In this document: one piece after another, positions 9,743 to 18,530 of the stretch
Numbering within the stretch: the stretch's first letter is position 1
Layout of the letters: every line of letters starts with the position of its first letter
Origin: Thalassovita gelatinovora
GTDB lineage: Bacteria; Pseudomonadota; Alphaproteobacteria; Rhodobacterales; Rhodobacteraceae
DNA length: 64,000 nucleotides
Assembly: GCF_001458355.1 (NCBI RefSeq)
Contig: NZ_CYSA01000015.1
Span: 191,001 to 255,000, forward strand
Direction: 5' to 3'
Made by a program: the position numbers and the translations under genes
The notes under the pieces: generated by a model
Databases searched by the model: none
Told to the model about the DNA's origin: nothing
The model's input: only the letters and a program-made list of their open reading frames with translations

Positions 9743-10267
9743 GTGTCCGTGATTTCCACCATCGCCCCGACCCTGCAGCTACCGCAATCGGTGGCGCTGT
9801 GGCTGTTTGTGGTCAGCCTGCCCGCCTGCCTGTGGTCGGCCTGGAGCGACCTGCGGATCATGAAAATCCCCAACAAGGCGGTGATGTTGCTCACCATTGC
9901 CTTTGTGGTGGCCGCGCCTTTTCTGATGTCGCTACAACAGGTCGGATGGCAATTGCTGCAACTGGTCATCCTGTTGCTGATCGGCATGGTGATGAACGGT
10001 GCCGGACTGATCGGCGCGGGGGATGCGAAGTTCACCGCCGCCGCAGCGCCTTATATCATGCTGGGCGATTGGAAACTGGTGGTGATGTTGTTCGCCACGG
10101 TGACGCTGGCTTCCGTCGCTACCCACCGTCTGGCCGGTCTGACCCCGCTGCGCAACCTGGCCCCCGACTGGGAAAGCTGGACTCGCAAGGGCGATTTCCC
10201 GATGGGCCTGCCCTTGGGCTTCACCCTGTCGCTCTACCTGCTGATCGGGGCGGTTTACGGCGGCTGA
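9743..10267 (+). CDS. cpaA: Prepilin peptidase CpaA (TadV), A24 family
   Basis: Membrane aspartyl protease that trims Flp prepilin. The likely product is 174 residues from a GTG at 9743 (an alternative GTG at 9749 fits equally); a longer frame starting inside the upstream gene is unlikely. The two family aspartates are visible: one in the SAWSDLRIMKIPN segment after the first membrane helix, and one in the GAGDAKFTAA motif. Four to five hydrophobic segments follow. It starts seven bases after the TPR gene and closes the Tad set; there is no tadE, tadF or tadG after it. Confidence 0.9.
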   Translation: MSVISTIAPTLQLPQSVALWLFVVSLPACLWSAWSDLRIMKIPNKAVMLLTIAFVVAAPFLMSLQQVGWQLLQLVILLLIGMVMNGAGLIGAGDAKFTAAAAPYIMLGDWKLVVMLFATVTLASVATHRLAGLTPLRNLAPDWESWTRKGDFPMGLPLGFTLSLYLLIGAVYGG

Positions 10268-10450
10268 CGGCCTGTGCTGCCGCGCCCCTGCCCCGTTGAC
10301 TCCCGTCTTCCGCCCCCCGGACCCAGCCGATTTATATCAAATCGACCCGATCCCGCGCGGTTTTCTCCCTTTTTTTGCCCTACTCTGCTGCCACTGTCAG
10401 GATTGACGCCGTTCACTGGCAACGCATCGATGACAAGAGCAGGACATGAT

Positions 10451-11767
10451 ATGAACATGCAGGTTTCCCCCAACGCCGGCGTTACCCCGCCACCGCCGCC
10501 CAGCAGCCTTGAGGATATCCGCCTTCCGATCCCGATGATGCGCGATATCCTGTTGAAAACCATGTTCCGCAAAAGCGTCAGCACCGTCGCCGATGCCGCT
10601 GCCGCGCTGTGTCTGCCGCGCATGGTGACGCAGGAACTGATCGATATTGCGCGCGGCCAGAAACTGCTCGAAGCGACCGGCACCCTGAATGCCAATTCCG
10701 GCAATGAAATGGGCTATCAACTGACCGATGCGGGCAAGGCGCGGGCGTTGGATGCGCTGGCGCAGTCGGAATATTACGGCGCGATGCCGGTGCCGCTGGA
10801 TGTCTACCGCCAACAGATCAAGCGCCAGTCGATCCGCGACATTCAAATCACCCGGCAACAACTGGTTCAGGCGATGGGTCATCTGGTCTTGCCCTCTGAC
10901 CTGTTGTCGAACCTTGGTCCCGCCGTCAGCTCGGGCCGTTCGATCCTGATGTACGGCCCGCCGGGCAATGGTAAATCCTCGATCTCGAACGGCATCCGCG
11001 ATGCGATGGGCGATAAGATCTATGTCCCCCGCGCGATCGAATATTCCGGCCAGGTGATCACCGTCTACGACCCGATCGTACATTCCAAGGCCGAAGCGAT
11101 CGAAGACGACCCGCATTCCCTGCGCCGCAAGAAAGGCTTCGACAGCCGCTATGTCCGCTGCGACCGCCCCACCGTGATCACCGGCGGCGAACTGACGCTC
11201 GATATGTTGGATTTGAAATACAACCCCACCGCCCGCACCTATCAGGCGCCTTTGCAGCTTAAAGCGACGGGCGGCATTTTCATCGTCGACGACCTTGGCC
11301 GCCAATCCGAACCGCCGCAATCGCTGGTCAACCGCTGGATCGTGCCGCTGGAAGAAAACAAAGACATCCTCGCCCTGCAATCGGGCGAAAAATTCGAAGT
11401 GCCGTTCGACACGCTGGTGATCTTTTCGACCAACTTCCACCCCAATGAGATTTTCGACCAGGCCGCGCTGCGGCGGATTTTCTACAAGATCAAGATCGAC
11501 GGGCCGTGCCAGGAAGATTACCTGAAAATCTTTGCCCTCGTGGCCAAGAAGAAGGGCATGCCGCTAGACGAAGACTCCTTGGTGCATTTGTTGCAGAATA
11601 AATATCCGACCATCGACAGCATCTATGCCAATTATCAGCCGGTGTTCCTGATCGATCAGATGATTTCAATCTGCGATTTCGAAGGCATCCCCTATCAGAT
11701 GTCCCCCGACCTGATCGACCGGGCCTGGGCCAACATGTTCGTGCGCGACGAAGTGATCGTGAAGTGA
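10451..11767 (+). CDS. AAA+ family ATPase, uncharacterised, linked to the Tad locus
   Basis: A 438-residue protein with an N-terminal region that looks like a winged-helix or similar small domain (about 20-100), then an AAA+ core: Walker A GPPGNGKSS (about 174-182), Walker B GGIFIVDDLGR (about 275-285), a sensor-like VIFSTNFHPNE and an ALRRIFYKIKI segment with candidate arginine fingers. The ATG at 10451 follows AGCAGGA; a frame open from 10274 adds a Pro-rich, low-quality extension. It lies 183 bases after cpaA in the same direction. No signal peptide or membrane segment is visible, so it is cytoplasmic. The substrate is unknown; a link to Tad pili is suggested only by position. Confidence 0.8.
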   Translation: MNMQVSPNAGVTPPPPPSSLEDIRLPIPMMRDILLKTMFRKSVSTVADAAAALCLPRMVTQELIDIARGQKLLEATGTLNANSGNEMGYQLTDAGKARALDALAQSEYYGAMPVPLDVYRQQIKRQSIRDIQITRQQLVQAMGHLVLPSDLLSNLGPAVSSGRSILMYGPPGNGKSSISNGIRDAMGDKIYVPRAIEYSGQVITVYDPIVHSKAEAIEDDPHSLRRKKGFDSRYVRCDRPTVITGGELTLDMLDLKYNPTARTYQAPLQLKATGGIFIVDDLGRQSEPPQSLVNRWIVPLEENKDILALQSGEKFEVPFDTLVIFSTNFHPNEIFDQAALRRIFYKIKIDGPCQEDYLKIFALVAKKKGMPLDEDSLVHLLQNKYPTIDSIYANYQPVFLIDQMISICDFEGIPYQMSPDLIDRAWANMFVRDEVIVK

Positions 11768-11797
11768 CGCCTTAACACCCTGGTTTCGCGTCACTTC
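11761..11797 (+). terminator. Inverted repeat spanning the ATPase stop codon
   Basis: GAAGTGACGC (11761-11770) and GCGTCACTTC (11788-11797) are perfect 10-base inverted repeats around a 17-base loop, and the left arm includes the stop codon TGA. It lies between two converging genes. There is no T-run, so factor-independent termination is not certain; it may instead protect the mRNA end. Confidence 0.4.
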
Positions 11798-11817
11798 CGA
11801 ACGGTCACGCCGGTTTA

Positions 11818-12312
11818 TTACGCCGGGTCAGCGGCGAAAATGACTTGCAGGATTTCTGCCTGCTTGCCTCGGTCGCCGCCGGAAAGTGCACCAATGGTCT
11901 GGCCCGGTGCGGCTTGAATCCCTGCCGCGTTCAACCGCATCAGCCCGGATTCGGCCGTTTCGCCGGTCAATGCGATCACCTTTTCGACCGGCGCACGCCC
12001 CATCCCCTGCATCACCGCCGCCACCGGGCTGGCGTTTCCGCCGCCACCAAGAGGAAGAAACGATGCCGCCAGAAGCAGGGCACCTGCTCCGATGATCGCC
12101 ATCGCCTTGGGCCGTTTGAAATAGGTCTTGAACGCCCGGAAGTTGACTGCCAGATGCAATCCCACCCCCGCCAACAAAGCCCAACTCAACCACTCATGTG
12201 CCACCTTGTTAAGCCCGGTATCGAGATGGAAAAACATCAATACGCCGGTCACGCCGGAAATCGTGAAGGCCCCGATGGTCAAAGGTGTCGCAAAGTTACG
12301 AAGGGATGCCAT
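11818..12312 (-). CDS. DUF4405 domain membrane protein
   Basis: 164 residues with three hydrophobic segments (about 8-28, 42-58, 68-86) and a periplasmic-looking C-terminal half. The pattern H29, H39 and H53 in and near the first two helices (FFHLDTG, AHEWLSW, GLHLAVN) fits the DUF4405 family, whose histidines suggest heme or metal binding in a cytochrome-b-like bundle; that is inference. The C-terminal soluble part (about 95-164) carries no motif I recognise. ATG at 12312 is preceded by CAGGAG on the minus strand. No redox partner gene is adjacent. Confidence 0.7.
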   Translation of the reverse strand: MASLRNFATPLTIGAFTISGVTGVLMFFHLDTGLNKVAHEWLSWALLAGVGLHLAVNFRAFKTYFKRPKAMAIIGAGALLLAASFLPLGGGGNASPVAAVMQGMGRAPVEKVIALTGETAESGLMRLNAAGIQAAPGQTIGALSGGDRGKQAEILQVIFAADPA

Positions 12313-12643
12313 GTCAAAACTCCTGATTTGAACGTCATGACTGGTACGCAACACCCATTGCGATCTGTTGCATCCCGCGCGAATATCGGACTTGCGCCTC
12401 GGTCATGGACTTCGGCTGCCCTCGTCCCCTCGTATTCCCGAACCGGCAGGCTTAAATAACGGTTATGACATCTTTTTCAGCCCCGCTTGCCCATTGGATC
12501 GGTATCAATCGCGCGCGACGTCAGCGAAAAACTGCTGGCAACAGCAACAGCCAGATAGAAGGCTTAATCGGCTCTGGCCAATCCGTTAATTTCAGGCACG
12601 ATAGCGCTTGCTGGAAACTCTATGAAATGCGAATGAACATAGC
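12313..12643. other. Intergenic region, 331 bases, divergent promoters expected
   Basis: Lies between the starts of the DUF4405 gene (-) and the PdeM-like gene (+), so it must contain promoters for both. I see no RNA gene, repeat or convincing operator. A 60-codon frame at 12465-12647 has no ribosome binding site or recognisable protein and is not called. Confidence 0.4.
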
Positions 12644-13309
12644 ATGAACACGTATTCGCTCACCTTGTCAGGCGTCAAACTGGAAGCGATGAAATCGGGT
12701 GCGCTATACTGGCCCGACCAACGCTTGCTTTGCGTCTCGGATTTGCATCTGGGCAAATCCGAACGGATCACCCGTTTGGGCGGTGCGATGCTACGCCCCT
12801 ATGACACCCGCGAAACGCTGGCACAGCTGGAACGCGACCTGCTGGCGACGGCGGCGAATTCGGTGATCTGCATTGGCGCCAGCTTCGACGACAGCGCGTC
12901 TTCACGCGGGATCAGCGAATCGGATGTGATGTGGATCACCCGGATGCAGGCGGGTCGCCGCTGGGTCTGGCTTCAGGGCAACCACGATCCCGGCCCTCTG
13001 GCCATCGGCGGCACCCATATGGCCGAATTGCCGCTGCCGCCGCTTAGTTTCCGCCATCTTGCCCGGATCGGGGCCAGCGGCGAAATATCGGGGCATTACC
13101 ACCCCAAGGCGCGGGCGATGGCGCAGGACCAATCGGTCAACCGCCCCAGTTTCCTGATCGACAGCGACCGGATCATCATGCCAGCCTATGGTGCCTTTTC
13201 CGGCGGGCTGCAAAGCAGCCACGAAGTATTGACCGGGCTGATGCGCCCCGAAGCGATGGCGATCCTGACCGGACCGACCCTGTTGCCGATACCGATGCCA
13301 CGCGACTAG
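12644..13309 (+). CDS. pdeM: PdeM-like metallophosphoesterase (ligase-associated DNA damage response family)
   Basis: A 221-residue calcineurin-type phosphoesterase. Motifs in order: SDLHLGKSE (D33, H35), CIGASFDD (78-83), GNHD (112-115) and GHYHPK (150-155), which together fit the PdeM endonuclease/phosphoesterase family often encoded beside a DNA ligase and an Lhr-type helicase. Two points are odd. The second motif normally reads GD at residues 78-79 and here is GA, removing a usual metal ligand. Also, neither the ligase nor the helicase is nearby. Activity may therefore be altered; the family assignment is fairly safe. Confidence 0.75.
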   Translation: MNTYSLTLSGVKLEAMKSGALYWPDQRLLCVSDLHLGKSERITRLGGAMLRPYDTRETLAQLERDLLATAANSVICIGASFDDSASSRGISESDVMWITRMQAGRRWVWLQGNHDPGPLAIGGTHMAELPLPPLSFRHLARIGASGEISGHYHPKARAMAQDQSVNRPSFLIDSDRIIMPAYGAFSGGLQSSHEVLTGLMRPEAMAILTGPTLLPIPMPRD

Positions 13310-13310
13310 A

Positions 13311-14153
13311 TCAGCCGACCGCGATCACCCCCGCCGCGATCAGTTGCGGGCGGAAACTGCGGCTGACCGGCACTTCGGTGCCATTGGTCAGTACCAGGAA
13401 CAGCTTGCCATCCTTGTTCACATCACTGCGAATGGCTTCGCGGGCGACCCAATGCGATCTATGGGTGTTGAACCCTTCGACCCCGTTCATTTCGGCCACG
13501 GCATCGGAAAACCGCATCCGCAAACTATAAAGCGCGGTCTGGGTTTCAACATCAACGAAGTGATCCCGGGCGCTCAGATGCAAGATCGGGGCGCGGATAT
13601 CATCGGGCAGGCGTTCCAACAGGCGGCAATCCGACGTTGCGGAATTTTGCTGTGGCGGTTCGTCCGTGATCACGTCGCCATCGCCGTCTTTGCCTTCGAA
13701 ATGCAGGCTGCCGGTTTCTTCTGCTGCAAAATGTGAAAGTTGACTGTTCCGATGCACTCTGCGGAATGCATTCACCATGGTCGCAACAAGGAACACGAAC
13801 AGGATCATCTGCCAAGCCGGCGGAATGGTCCCTGTCAGGTCGAACGACAGGATAACGGTCAGACCATAGGCAATGGGCGAGAACACCAACGTGAAGCCGA
13901 ACACATTGAGCGTATCAAACAGAAAACTGTTGTCGTCGCGGACGAAATGGCTAACCCCCACCCGCACCAGATAGGCCACGAAGACCGAACTGCCGCATAT
14001 CACGAACCAATAGGCCACCCGCGCCCACCATCCGAACACCGAATAGGTTCCAAAGGGTCCCATGATTGCCGCCCCGATGGCCATCAACGACCAGATCGCA
14101 ACAGGCGGATAGGAAAATGTGTGCCGAAAAGCACGAAAAACAAGAGTATTCAT
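13311..14153 (-). CDS. Membrane-bound LytTR DNA-binding regulator
   Basis: 280 residues with four membrane segments in the N-terminal half (about 17-37, 43-65, 80-102, 110-130), a polar linker (about 140-175), and a C-terminal LytTR domain (about 180-275) with LHLSARDHFVDVETQTALYS, GFNTHRSHWVAR and VPVSRSFRP, the strand-and-loop pattern that inserts into the DNA major groove. No kinase or receiver domain is present, so it would sense a signal at the membrane and act directly on DNA. It is convergent with the PdeM-like gene, with one base between stops. Target genes are unknown. Confidence 0.82.
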   Translation of the reverse strand: MNTLVFRAFRHTFSYPPVAIWSLMAIGAAIMGPFGTYSVFGWWARVAYWFVICGSSVFVAYLVRVGVSHFVRDDNSFLFDTLNVFGFTLVFSPIAYGLTVILSFDLTGTIPPAWQMILFVFLVATMVNAFRRVHRNSQLSHFAAEETGSLHFEGKDGDGDVITDEPPQQNSATSDCRLLERLPDDIRAPILHLSARDHFVDVETQTALYSLRMRFSDAVAEMNGVEGFNTHRSHWVAREAIRSDVNKDGKLFLVLTNGTEVPVSRSFRPQLIAAGVIAVG

Positions 14154-14289
14154 TTGGACACCTGAAACGGGCTAAGAACGCAAAACAATGACTTTCCAGT
14201 GGTTTACTGCAATAAACGTCGGCAAGACAACTCCATGTCTTTAGGACGACAGGCAAACCATAGCTTTTAAACATTTCGGGGGGATGGAA

Positions 14290-14703
14290 ATGACGGTCAC
14301 CGGTAAAATACAGGCAAGTTTCGACGCCCAATCCATGATGAAAACACTCGGCGCCAAGCTTGTTTCGGTGGCAGATGGCCAATGCGAAATCACCGCTCCG
14401 CTGCTGCCCGGATCGCTGCAACAGCAGGGGTTTGGCCATGCTGCGCTGACCTTCGCCATCGGCGATACCGCCGCCGGATATGCCGCCTTGTCGGTGATCC
14501 CCGAAGACTGCGAAGTGCTGACCTCGGAAATCAAGATCAACTTATTGTCACCGGCCAAAGGCGACCTGCTGATCGCGCGCGGCAAGGTGGTGAAACCGGG
14601 ACGACGGCTGATCGTGGTGACATCCGATGTCTTCGCCCGCGACGGCGATCAGGAAAAGCTGATCGCGCTGATGCAGGGCACTATGGTGCCGGTGACGATC
14701 TGA
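14290..14703 (+). CDS. PaaI-family hotdog thioesterase
   Basis: Acyl-CoA thioesterase-like protein of about 137 residues. The hotdog helix and active-site region reads QQQGFGHAALTFAIGDTAAG, and the later strands include INLLSPAKGDLLIARGKV, as in PaaI/YdiI-type enzymes. Two in-frame ATGs exist; the second (14290) sits six bases after a G-rich ribosome binding site, the first (14284) directly abuts it, so I use the second. The substrate is not known. The stop shares a small hairpin with the stop of the converging folD gene. Confidence 0.8.
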   Translation: MTVTGKIQASFDAQSMMKTLGAKLVSVADGQCEITAPLLPGSLQQQGFGHAALTFAIGDTAAGYAALSVIPEDCEVLTSEIKINLLSPAKGDLLIARGKVVKPGRRLIVVTSDVFARDGDQEKLIALMQGTMVPVTI

Positions 14704-14718
14704 CCGCTCAGGCGGTCA
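14701..14718. terminator. Hairpin shared by two converging stop codons
   Basis: TGACCGC (14701-14707), loop TCAG, GCGGTCA (14712-14718). The left arm starts with the thioesterase stop codon and the loop contains the folD stop codon on the other strand. It is short and lacks T-runs, so it is a weak terminator candidate for both genes. Confidence 0.3.
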
Positions 14719-15610
14719 ACCCTTCGGGTTCGGCCAACCCATGCGCACGGCTGCACGCGGTGACGGTATTGGCCAGCAGGCAGGCGATGGTCATCGGCCC
14801 GACGCCACCGGGCACCGGGGTGATCGCGCCGGCAACTTCGGCGCAGCTGTCAAAATCGCAATCCCCGACCAGCCGGGTTTTGCCTTCGCCCTTTTCCGGT
14901 GCATCGATCCGGTTGATGCCCACGTCGATCACGGTTGCGCCGGGTTTGATCCAATCACCGGTCACCATTTGCGGCCGCCCCACGGCGGCAACCACGATAT
15001 CGGCGCGGCGGCTGACCGCCAGAATATCCTTGGTGCGGCTATGGGCGATGGTCACGGTGCAACTGTCACCCAGCAAAAGCTGCGCCATCGGCTTGCCGAC
15101 GATATTGGACCGGCCAATCACCACCGCGTTCAGCCCCGACAGCGATCCGAGATGGTCGCGCAGCATCATCAGGCAGCCCAGCGGCGTGCAGGGCACCATC
15201 GCCTTTTGCCCGGTAGCCAACAGCCCGACATTGGAAATGTGGAACCCGTCCACATCCTTGGCCGGATCGATGGCATTGATCACCAAAGCTTCGTTCAGAT
15301 GGCCGGGCAGCGGCAGTTGCACCAAAATGCCATGCACCTCGGGATCGGTATTCAACTGATCGATCAGCGCCAACAGGTCGGCCTCGGACGTGTCGGCTTC
15401 CAGCTTGTGTTCATAGGAATTCATTCCCACTTCGACGGTCATCTTGCCCTTGGACCGGACATAGACCTGACTGGCCGGATCTTCACCAACCAGAACAACA
15501 GCCAGACCGGGGATGATCCCGTGATCGGCCTTCAACCGCGCCACATGGCCCGCCACCTTGCCCCGTACCGTGGCCGCAAAGGCCTTGCCGTCGATTATCG
15601 TCGCCACCAT
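14708..15610 (-). CDS. folD: Methylenetetrahydrofolate dehydrogenase/cyclohydrolase FolD
   Basis: Bifunctional one-carbon enzyme interconverting 5,10-methylene- and 10-formyl-tetrahydrofolate with NADP. The 300 residues carry the catalytic Lys region ([18 protein letters not shown], with the YVxxK pattern), [15 protein letters not shown], the DVDGFH motif, the NADP-binding [14 protein letters not shown] and the terminal [10 protein letters not shown]. It lies downstream of fhs on the same strand with a 188-base gap, so the two steps that handle formate-derived one-carbon units are clustered. Confidence 0.97.
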   Translation of the reverse strand: MVATIIDGKAFAATVRGKVAGHVARLKADHGIIPGLAVVLVGEDPASQVYVRSKGKMTVEVGMNSYEHKLEADTSEADLLALIDQLNTDPEVHGILVQLPLPGHLNEALVINAIDPAKDVDGFHISNVGLLATGQKAMVPCTPLGCLMMLRDHLGSLSGLNAVVIGRSNIVGKPMAQLLLGDSCTVTIAHSRTKDILAVSRRADIVVAAVGRPQMVTGDWIKPGATVIDVGINRIDAPEKGEGKTRLVGDCDFDSCAEVAGAITPVPGGVGPMTIACLLANTVTACSRAHGLAEPEGLTA

Positions 15611-15798
15611 AAGACCGACCTTTCCTGATCCGATACCGGGCAGCGCCGCCCGATCGTTGATTGCGTTTCGGTTGCTGCCCGTGCTCTAGCGCCGGAACGC
15701 GGCAAGCACCAGTCCGGCACCGGCAAAAACCGCCCCAAGCGGCGCAGCGCAGGTTTCCGATGCGATCCGGACCGCACCGCAACGGAAACCCGGCACGA

Positions 15799-17478
15799 TC
15801 AGAACAGGCCTTCGATTTGACCCGCGTCGTTCAGCATGATCGCCTCGGCGCTGGGGACCCGCGGCAGGCCCGGCATGGTCATGATTTCGCCGCAGATCAC
15901 CACGACGAAGCCAGCCCCCGCACTCAGACGGACCTCGCGCACCGGCACCGAATGGCCGGTCGGCGCACCGCGCAGGTTGGGATCGGTGGAAAAGCTGTAT
16001 TGCGTCTTGGCCATGCAGATCGGCAAATGGCCATATCCCGCCTGTTCCCAAGCGTGCAGCTGGTCGCGGATCTTCTGATCGGCCAGCACTTCATCGGCGC
16101 GGTAGATCCGCTTGGCGATGGTTTCGACCTTTTCAAACAGCGGCATGTCATCGGGATAAAGCGGTGCAAACTGGCTCAGCCCGCTATCGGCCAATTCAGC
16201 CACCCGCGTCGCCAATTCTTCGGTGCCCGCACTGCCCTTTTCCCAATGCTGGCACAGGATCGCTTCGCTACCCTGACTGTCGACGTAATCCTTGACCGCT
16301 TGGATCTCGGCCTCGGTATCGGTGACGAAATGGTTGATCGCCACCACCACCGGTACGCCGAAGCTTTTCACATTGGCGATATGTTGGCCCAGATTGGGGC
16401 AGCCCAATTCGACCGCCTCAACATTTTCCGCCCCCAAATCGGCCTTGGCAACGCCGCCGTTCATCTTCATCGCCCGCACCGTGGCAACGATCACCACCGC
16501 GTCAGGCGCTATCCCGGCCTTGCGGCACTTGATATTCATGAATTTTTCGGCCCCCAGATCGGCTCCGAACCCGGCTTCGGTCACCACGTAATCGGCCAGT
16601 TTCAGCGCCGTGGTGGTGGCGATCACCGAATTACAGCCATGGGCGATATTGGCGAACGGCCCGCCATGCACGAAGGCGGGGTTGTTTTCCAGCGTCTGCA
16701 CCAGATTGGGCTGCATCGCGTCCTTCAAAAGCACGGTCATCGCGCCATCGGCCTTGATGTCGCGGGCATAAATCGGGCTGCGGTCGCGCCGGTAGGCGAC
16801 AATGATATCGCCCAGTCGTTTTTGCAAATCCTTCAGATCAACGGCCAGGCACAGGATCGCCATGACTTCAGACGCCACGGTAATGTCAAAACCACCCTGA
16901 CGCGGGAACCCGTTGCTTACGCCGCCAAGACCAACCACGACTTCGCGCAATGCGCGGTCGTTCATGTCCATCACCCGGCGCCAGACGATCCGGCGTTCGT
17001 CGATTTCCAGATCGTTGCCCCAATAGATATGGTTGTCGATCATCGCGCTCAGCAGGTTATGGGCGCTGGTGATGGCGTGAAAATCACCGGTAAAATGCAG
17101 GTTCATTTCTTCCATCGGCACCACTTGGGCATAGCCGCCGCCCGCCGCGCCGCCCTTCATCCCGAAACACGGACCGAGGCTGGCTTCGCGGATACAGATC
17201 GCGGCGGACTTGCCGATCCGGTTCAACCCGTCGCCCAACCCCACGGTGGTGGTGGTCTTGCCCTCGCCTGCAGGTGTCGGGTTGATCGCGGTCACCAGGA
17301 TCAGCTTGCCATTGTCACGGTCTTTCAGGCCGTTGATAAACGGTTGGCTGATCTTGGCCTTGTCATGACCATAAGGCAGCAAATGTTCCGTACCGATGCC
17401 CAGCTTGGCCCCGATGTCCTGAATCGGTTTCTTGTTGGCTTCGCGGGCAATCTCGATATCGGATTTATAGCTCATCAC
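15799..17478 (-). CDS. fhs: Formate-tetrahydrofolate ligase
   Basis: ATP-dependent formation of 10-formyl-tetrahydrofolate from formate. The protein has 559 residues, the normal length, with P-loop [10 protein letters not shown] (about 68-77), the FTGDFHAIT segment, CVNSV-type core replaced by the expected [20 protein letters not shown], and the C-terminal [13 protein letters not shown]. It lies upstream of folD on the same strand and downstream of a MOSC-domain gene. Two adjacent ATGs mark the start. The gap to folD contains a 36-codon frame I did not accept. Confidence 0.97.
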   Translation of the reverse strand: MMSYKSDIEIAREANKKPIQDIGAKLGIGTEHLLPYGHDKAKISQPFINGLKDRDNGKLILVTAINPTPAGEGKTTTTVGLGDGLNRIGKSAAICIREASLGPCFGMKGGAAGGGYAQVVPMEEMNLHFTGDFHAITSAHNLLSAMIDNHIYWGNDLEIDERRIVWRRVMDMNDRALREVVVGLGGVSNGFPRQGGFDITVASEVMAILCLAVDLKDLQKRLGDIIVAYRRDRSPIYARDIKADGAMTVLLKDAMQPNLVQTLENNPAFVHGGPFANIAHGCNSVIATTTALKLADYVVTEAGFGADLGAEKFMNIKCRKAGIAPDAVVIVATVRAMKMNGGVAKADLGAENVEAVELGCPNLGQHIANVKSFGVPVVVAINHFVTDTEAEIQAVKDYVDSQGSEAILCQHWEKGSAGTEELATRVAELADSGLSQFAPLYPDDMPLFEKVETIAKRIYRADEVLADQKIRDQLHAWEQAGYGHLPICMAKTQYSFSTDPNLRGAPTGHSVPVREVRLSAGAGFVVVICGEIMTMPGLPRVPSAEAIMLNDAGQIEGLF

Positions 17479-17618
17479 ACCCTCCCCGGGCTTGCTGTTC
17501 GCATGTCTCTCTTTCGCCTTAGCGCATGCAGCCTCCGGGAAGGAACCGCAAATCCGACCGATCCACGGTCTGAAACGTCGCAGCGAAATCTATTTGCCTT
17601 CAATCGGCTCTCAACGCC

Positions 17619-18215
17619 TTATCCACGCGCCTTGTCCAGATGCGTCCAAGTGGGCTGATCAGGGATGTGCAGGGTCAGGATATCGCCCAGTTGCACCGCC
17701 CCTTCGCGTTCCACCCAAGCGGTGACGCCGCGCTTGCCCGCAGCCGCCTGCTTGAACCGCTTGCCCGCCTCTGGCAGGTCTTCGCAAATCACCGGCGCGG
17801 GCAAATGGCAGGGCCGGTTTTCCATATCGATCACCAAGCTCGCCCCGGACGGGGCCTGCAACCGCGATGACGGCGGCACATGGGTGAAATCTGGAATGCC
17901 TTCGATCACCATCGACGCCCCGACCCAACGGGGATCGAAATCATCCGCACCGATCGTTTCTGCAATCTTGGCCAATTCTTCCGCCGACAGCACCGACAAT
18001 TGCCGCACATTGCGGATTTGGGTGCCGCGCGGATATTGCGCAATCACCCGGCTGCAAGACCGCCGGGTCACACCGCCATGGGCTTCGCCCGCGATCCCGG
18101 CCCAAGTCAGATCGGCCCGTTTCAACGGTTCGGCGCGCAGGCTGTGATCCCGGTCGGGCACATAGCCAAGCCAAGTGATACGAGCAGTGAAATTTGTCGG
18201 CTTCAGGGCAGGCAT
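17619..18215 (-). CDS. MOSC domain protein
   Basis: 198 residues spanning a single MOSC domain: WAGIAGEAHGGVTRRSCSRV (about 39-58) matches the GxxGDxHGG-type core with a conserved Cys, followed by VRQLSVLSAEEL and a terminal EREGAVQLGDILTL. MOSC domains bind the molybdenum cofactor sulfur or carry out detoxification reactions on N-hydroxylated compounds. The gene reads toward fhs with a 140-base gap; no functional link is evident. A molybdenum enzyme occurs 36 kb away in this window, too far to suggest pairing. Confidence 0.8.
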   Translation of the reverse strand: MPALKPTNFTARITWLGYVPDRDHSLRAEPLKRADLTWAGIAGEAHGGVTRRSCSRVIAQYPRGTQIRNVRQLSVLSAEELAKIAETIGADDFDPRWVGASMVIEGIPDFTHVPPSSRLQAPSGASLVIDMENRPCHLPAPVICEDLPEAGKRFKQAAAGKRGVTAWVEREGAVQLGDILTLHIPDQPTWTHLDKARG

Positions 18216-18490
18216 GATGCGCGGGTCTCCGTGGCTTTATGCGGCCACCATGGCGCAACCGGGCGGTTGCCTCAATGGCTTTCGTGTGGCCGCGATCATC
18301 CTCTCCTGCCGCTGCCGGTCCCGCGACGTTTCGCGCTGCGACAATGGCGATCAACTGACGGTGCGCAGCACGAAAAGCAACCGCCGGACCGCGAACAGCA
18401 CGCTGCCATCCGGGCACAGCGCCTGCTGTTATACCGGGGTCAACGCGTTCAGGATCGGTCGCGCAAAGACGGATTTCATGAAGCAATACA
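18216..18490. other. Intergenic region upstream of the MOSC gene
   Basis: About 275 bases between the MOSC gene start and the ftsH terminator. It should contain the MOSC promoter on the minus strand. Frames crossing it have no ribosome binding site and no recognisable protein. Nothing else is visible. Confidence 0.35.
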
Positions 18491-18520
18491 AAGAAAAACC
18501 CCGCCCAATGGGCGGGGTTT
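18491..18520 (-). terminator. Rho-independent terminator of the tol-pal-ftsH cluster
   Basis: AAACCCCGCCC (18496-18506), loop of three, GGGCGGGGTTT (18510-18520): a perfect 11-base stem. Read on the minus strand it lies ten bases after the ftsH stop and continues into a T-rich tail (TTTTTCTTTG). This is a textbook intrinsic terminator for ftsH. Confidence 0.9.
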
Positions 18521-18530
18521 GTTGATCAGA

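Noticed and set aside
12465-12647. 60-codon plus-strand frame upstream of the PdeM-like gene
   Set aside because: No ribosome binding site, no recognisable protein, and it runs into the next gene's start.
15686-15796. 36-codon minus-strand frame with a hydrophobic end in the fhs-folD gap
   Set aside because: It starts with GTG, has no ribosome binding site and could be chance. Conservation in relatives would be needed to revive it.
15661-17658. Long plus-strand ORF of 665 codons
   Set aside because: It is the antisense shadow of fhs, is rich in His, Arg and Gln, and has no ribosome binding site or recognisable domain.
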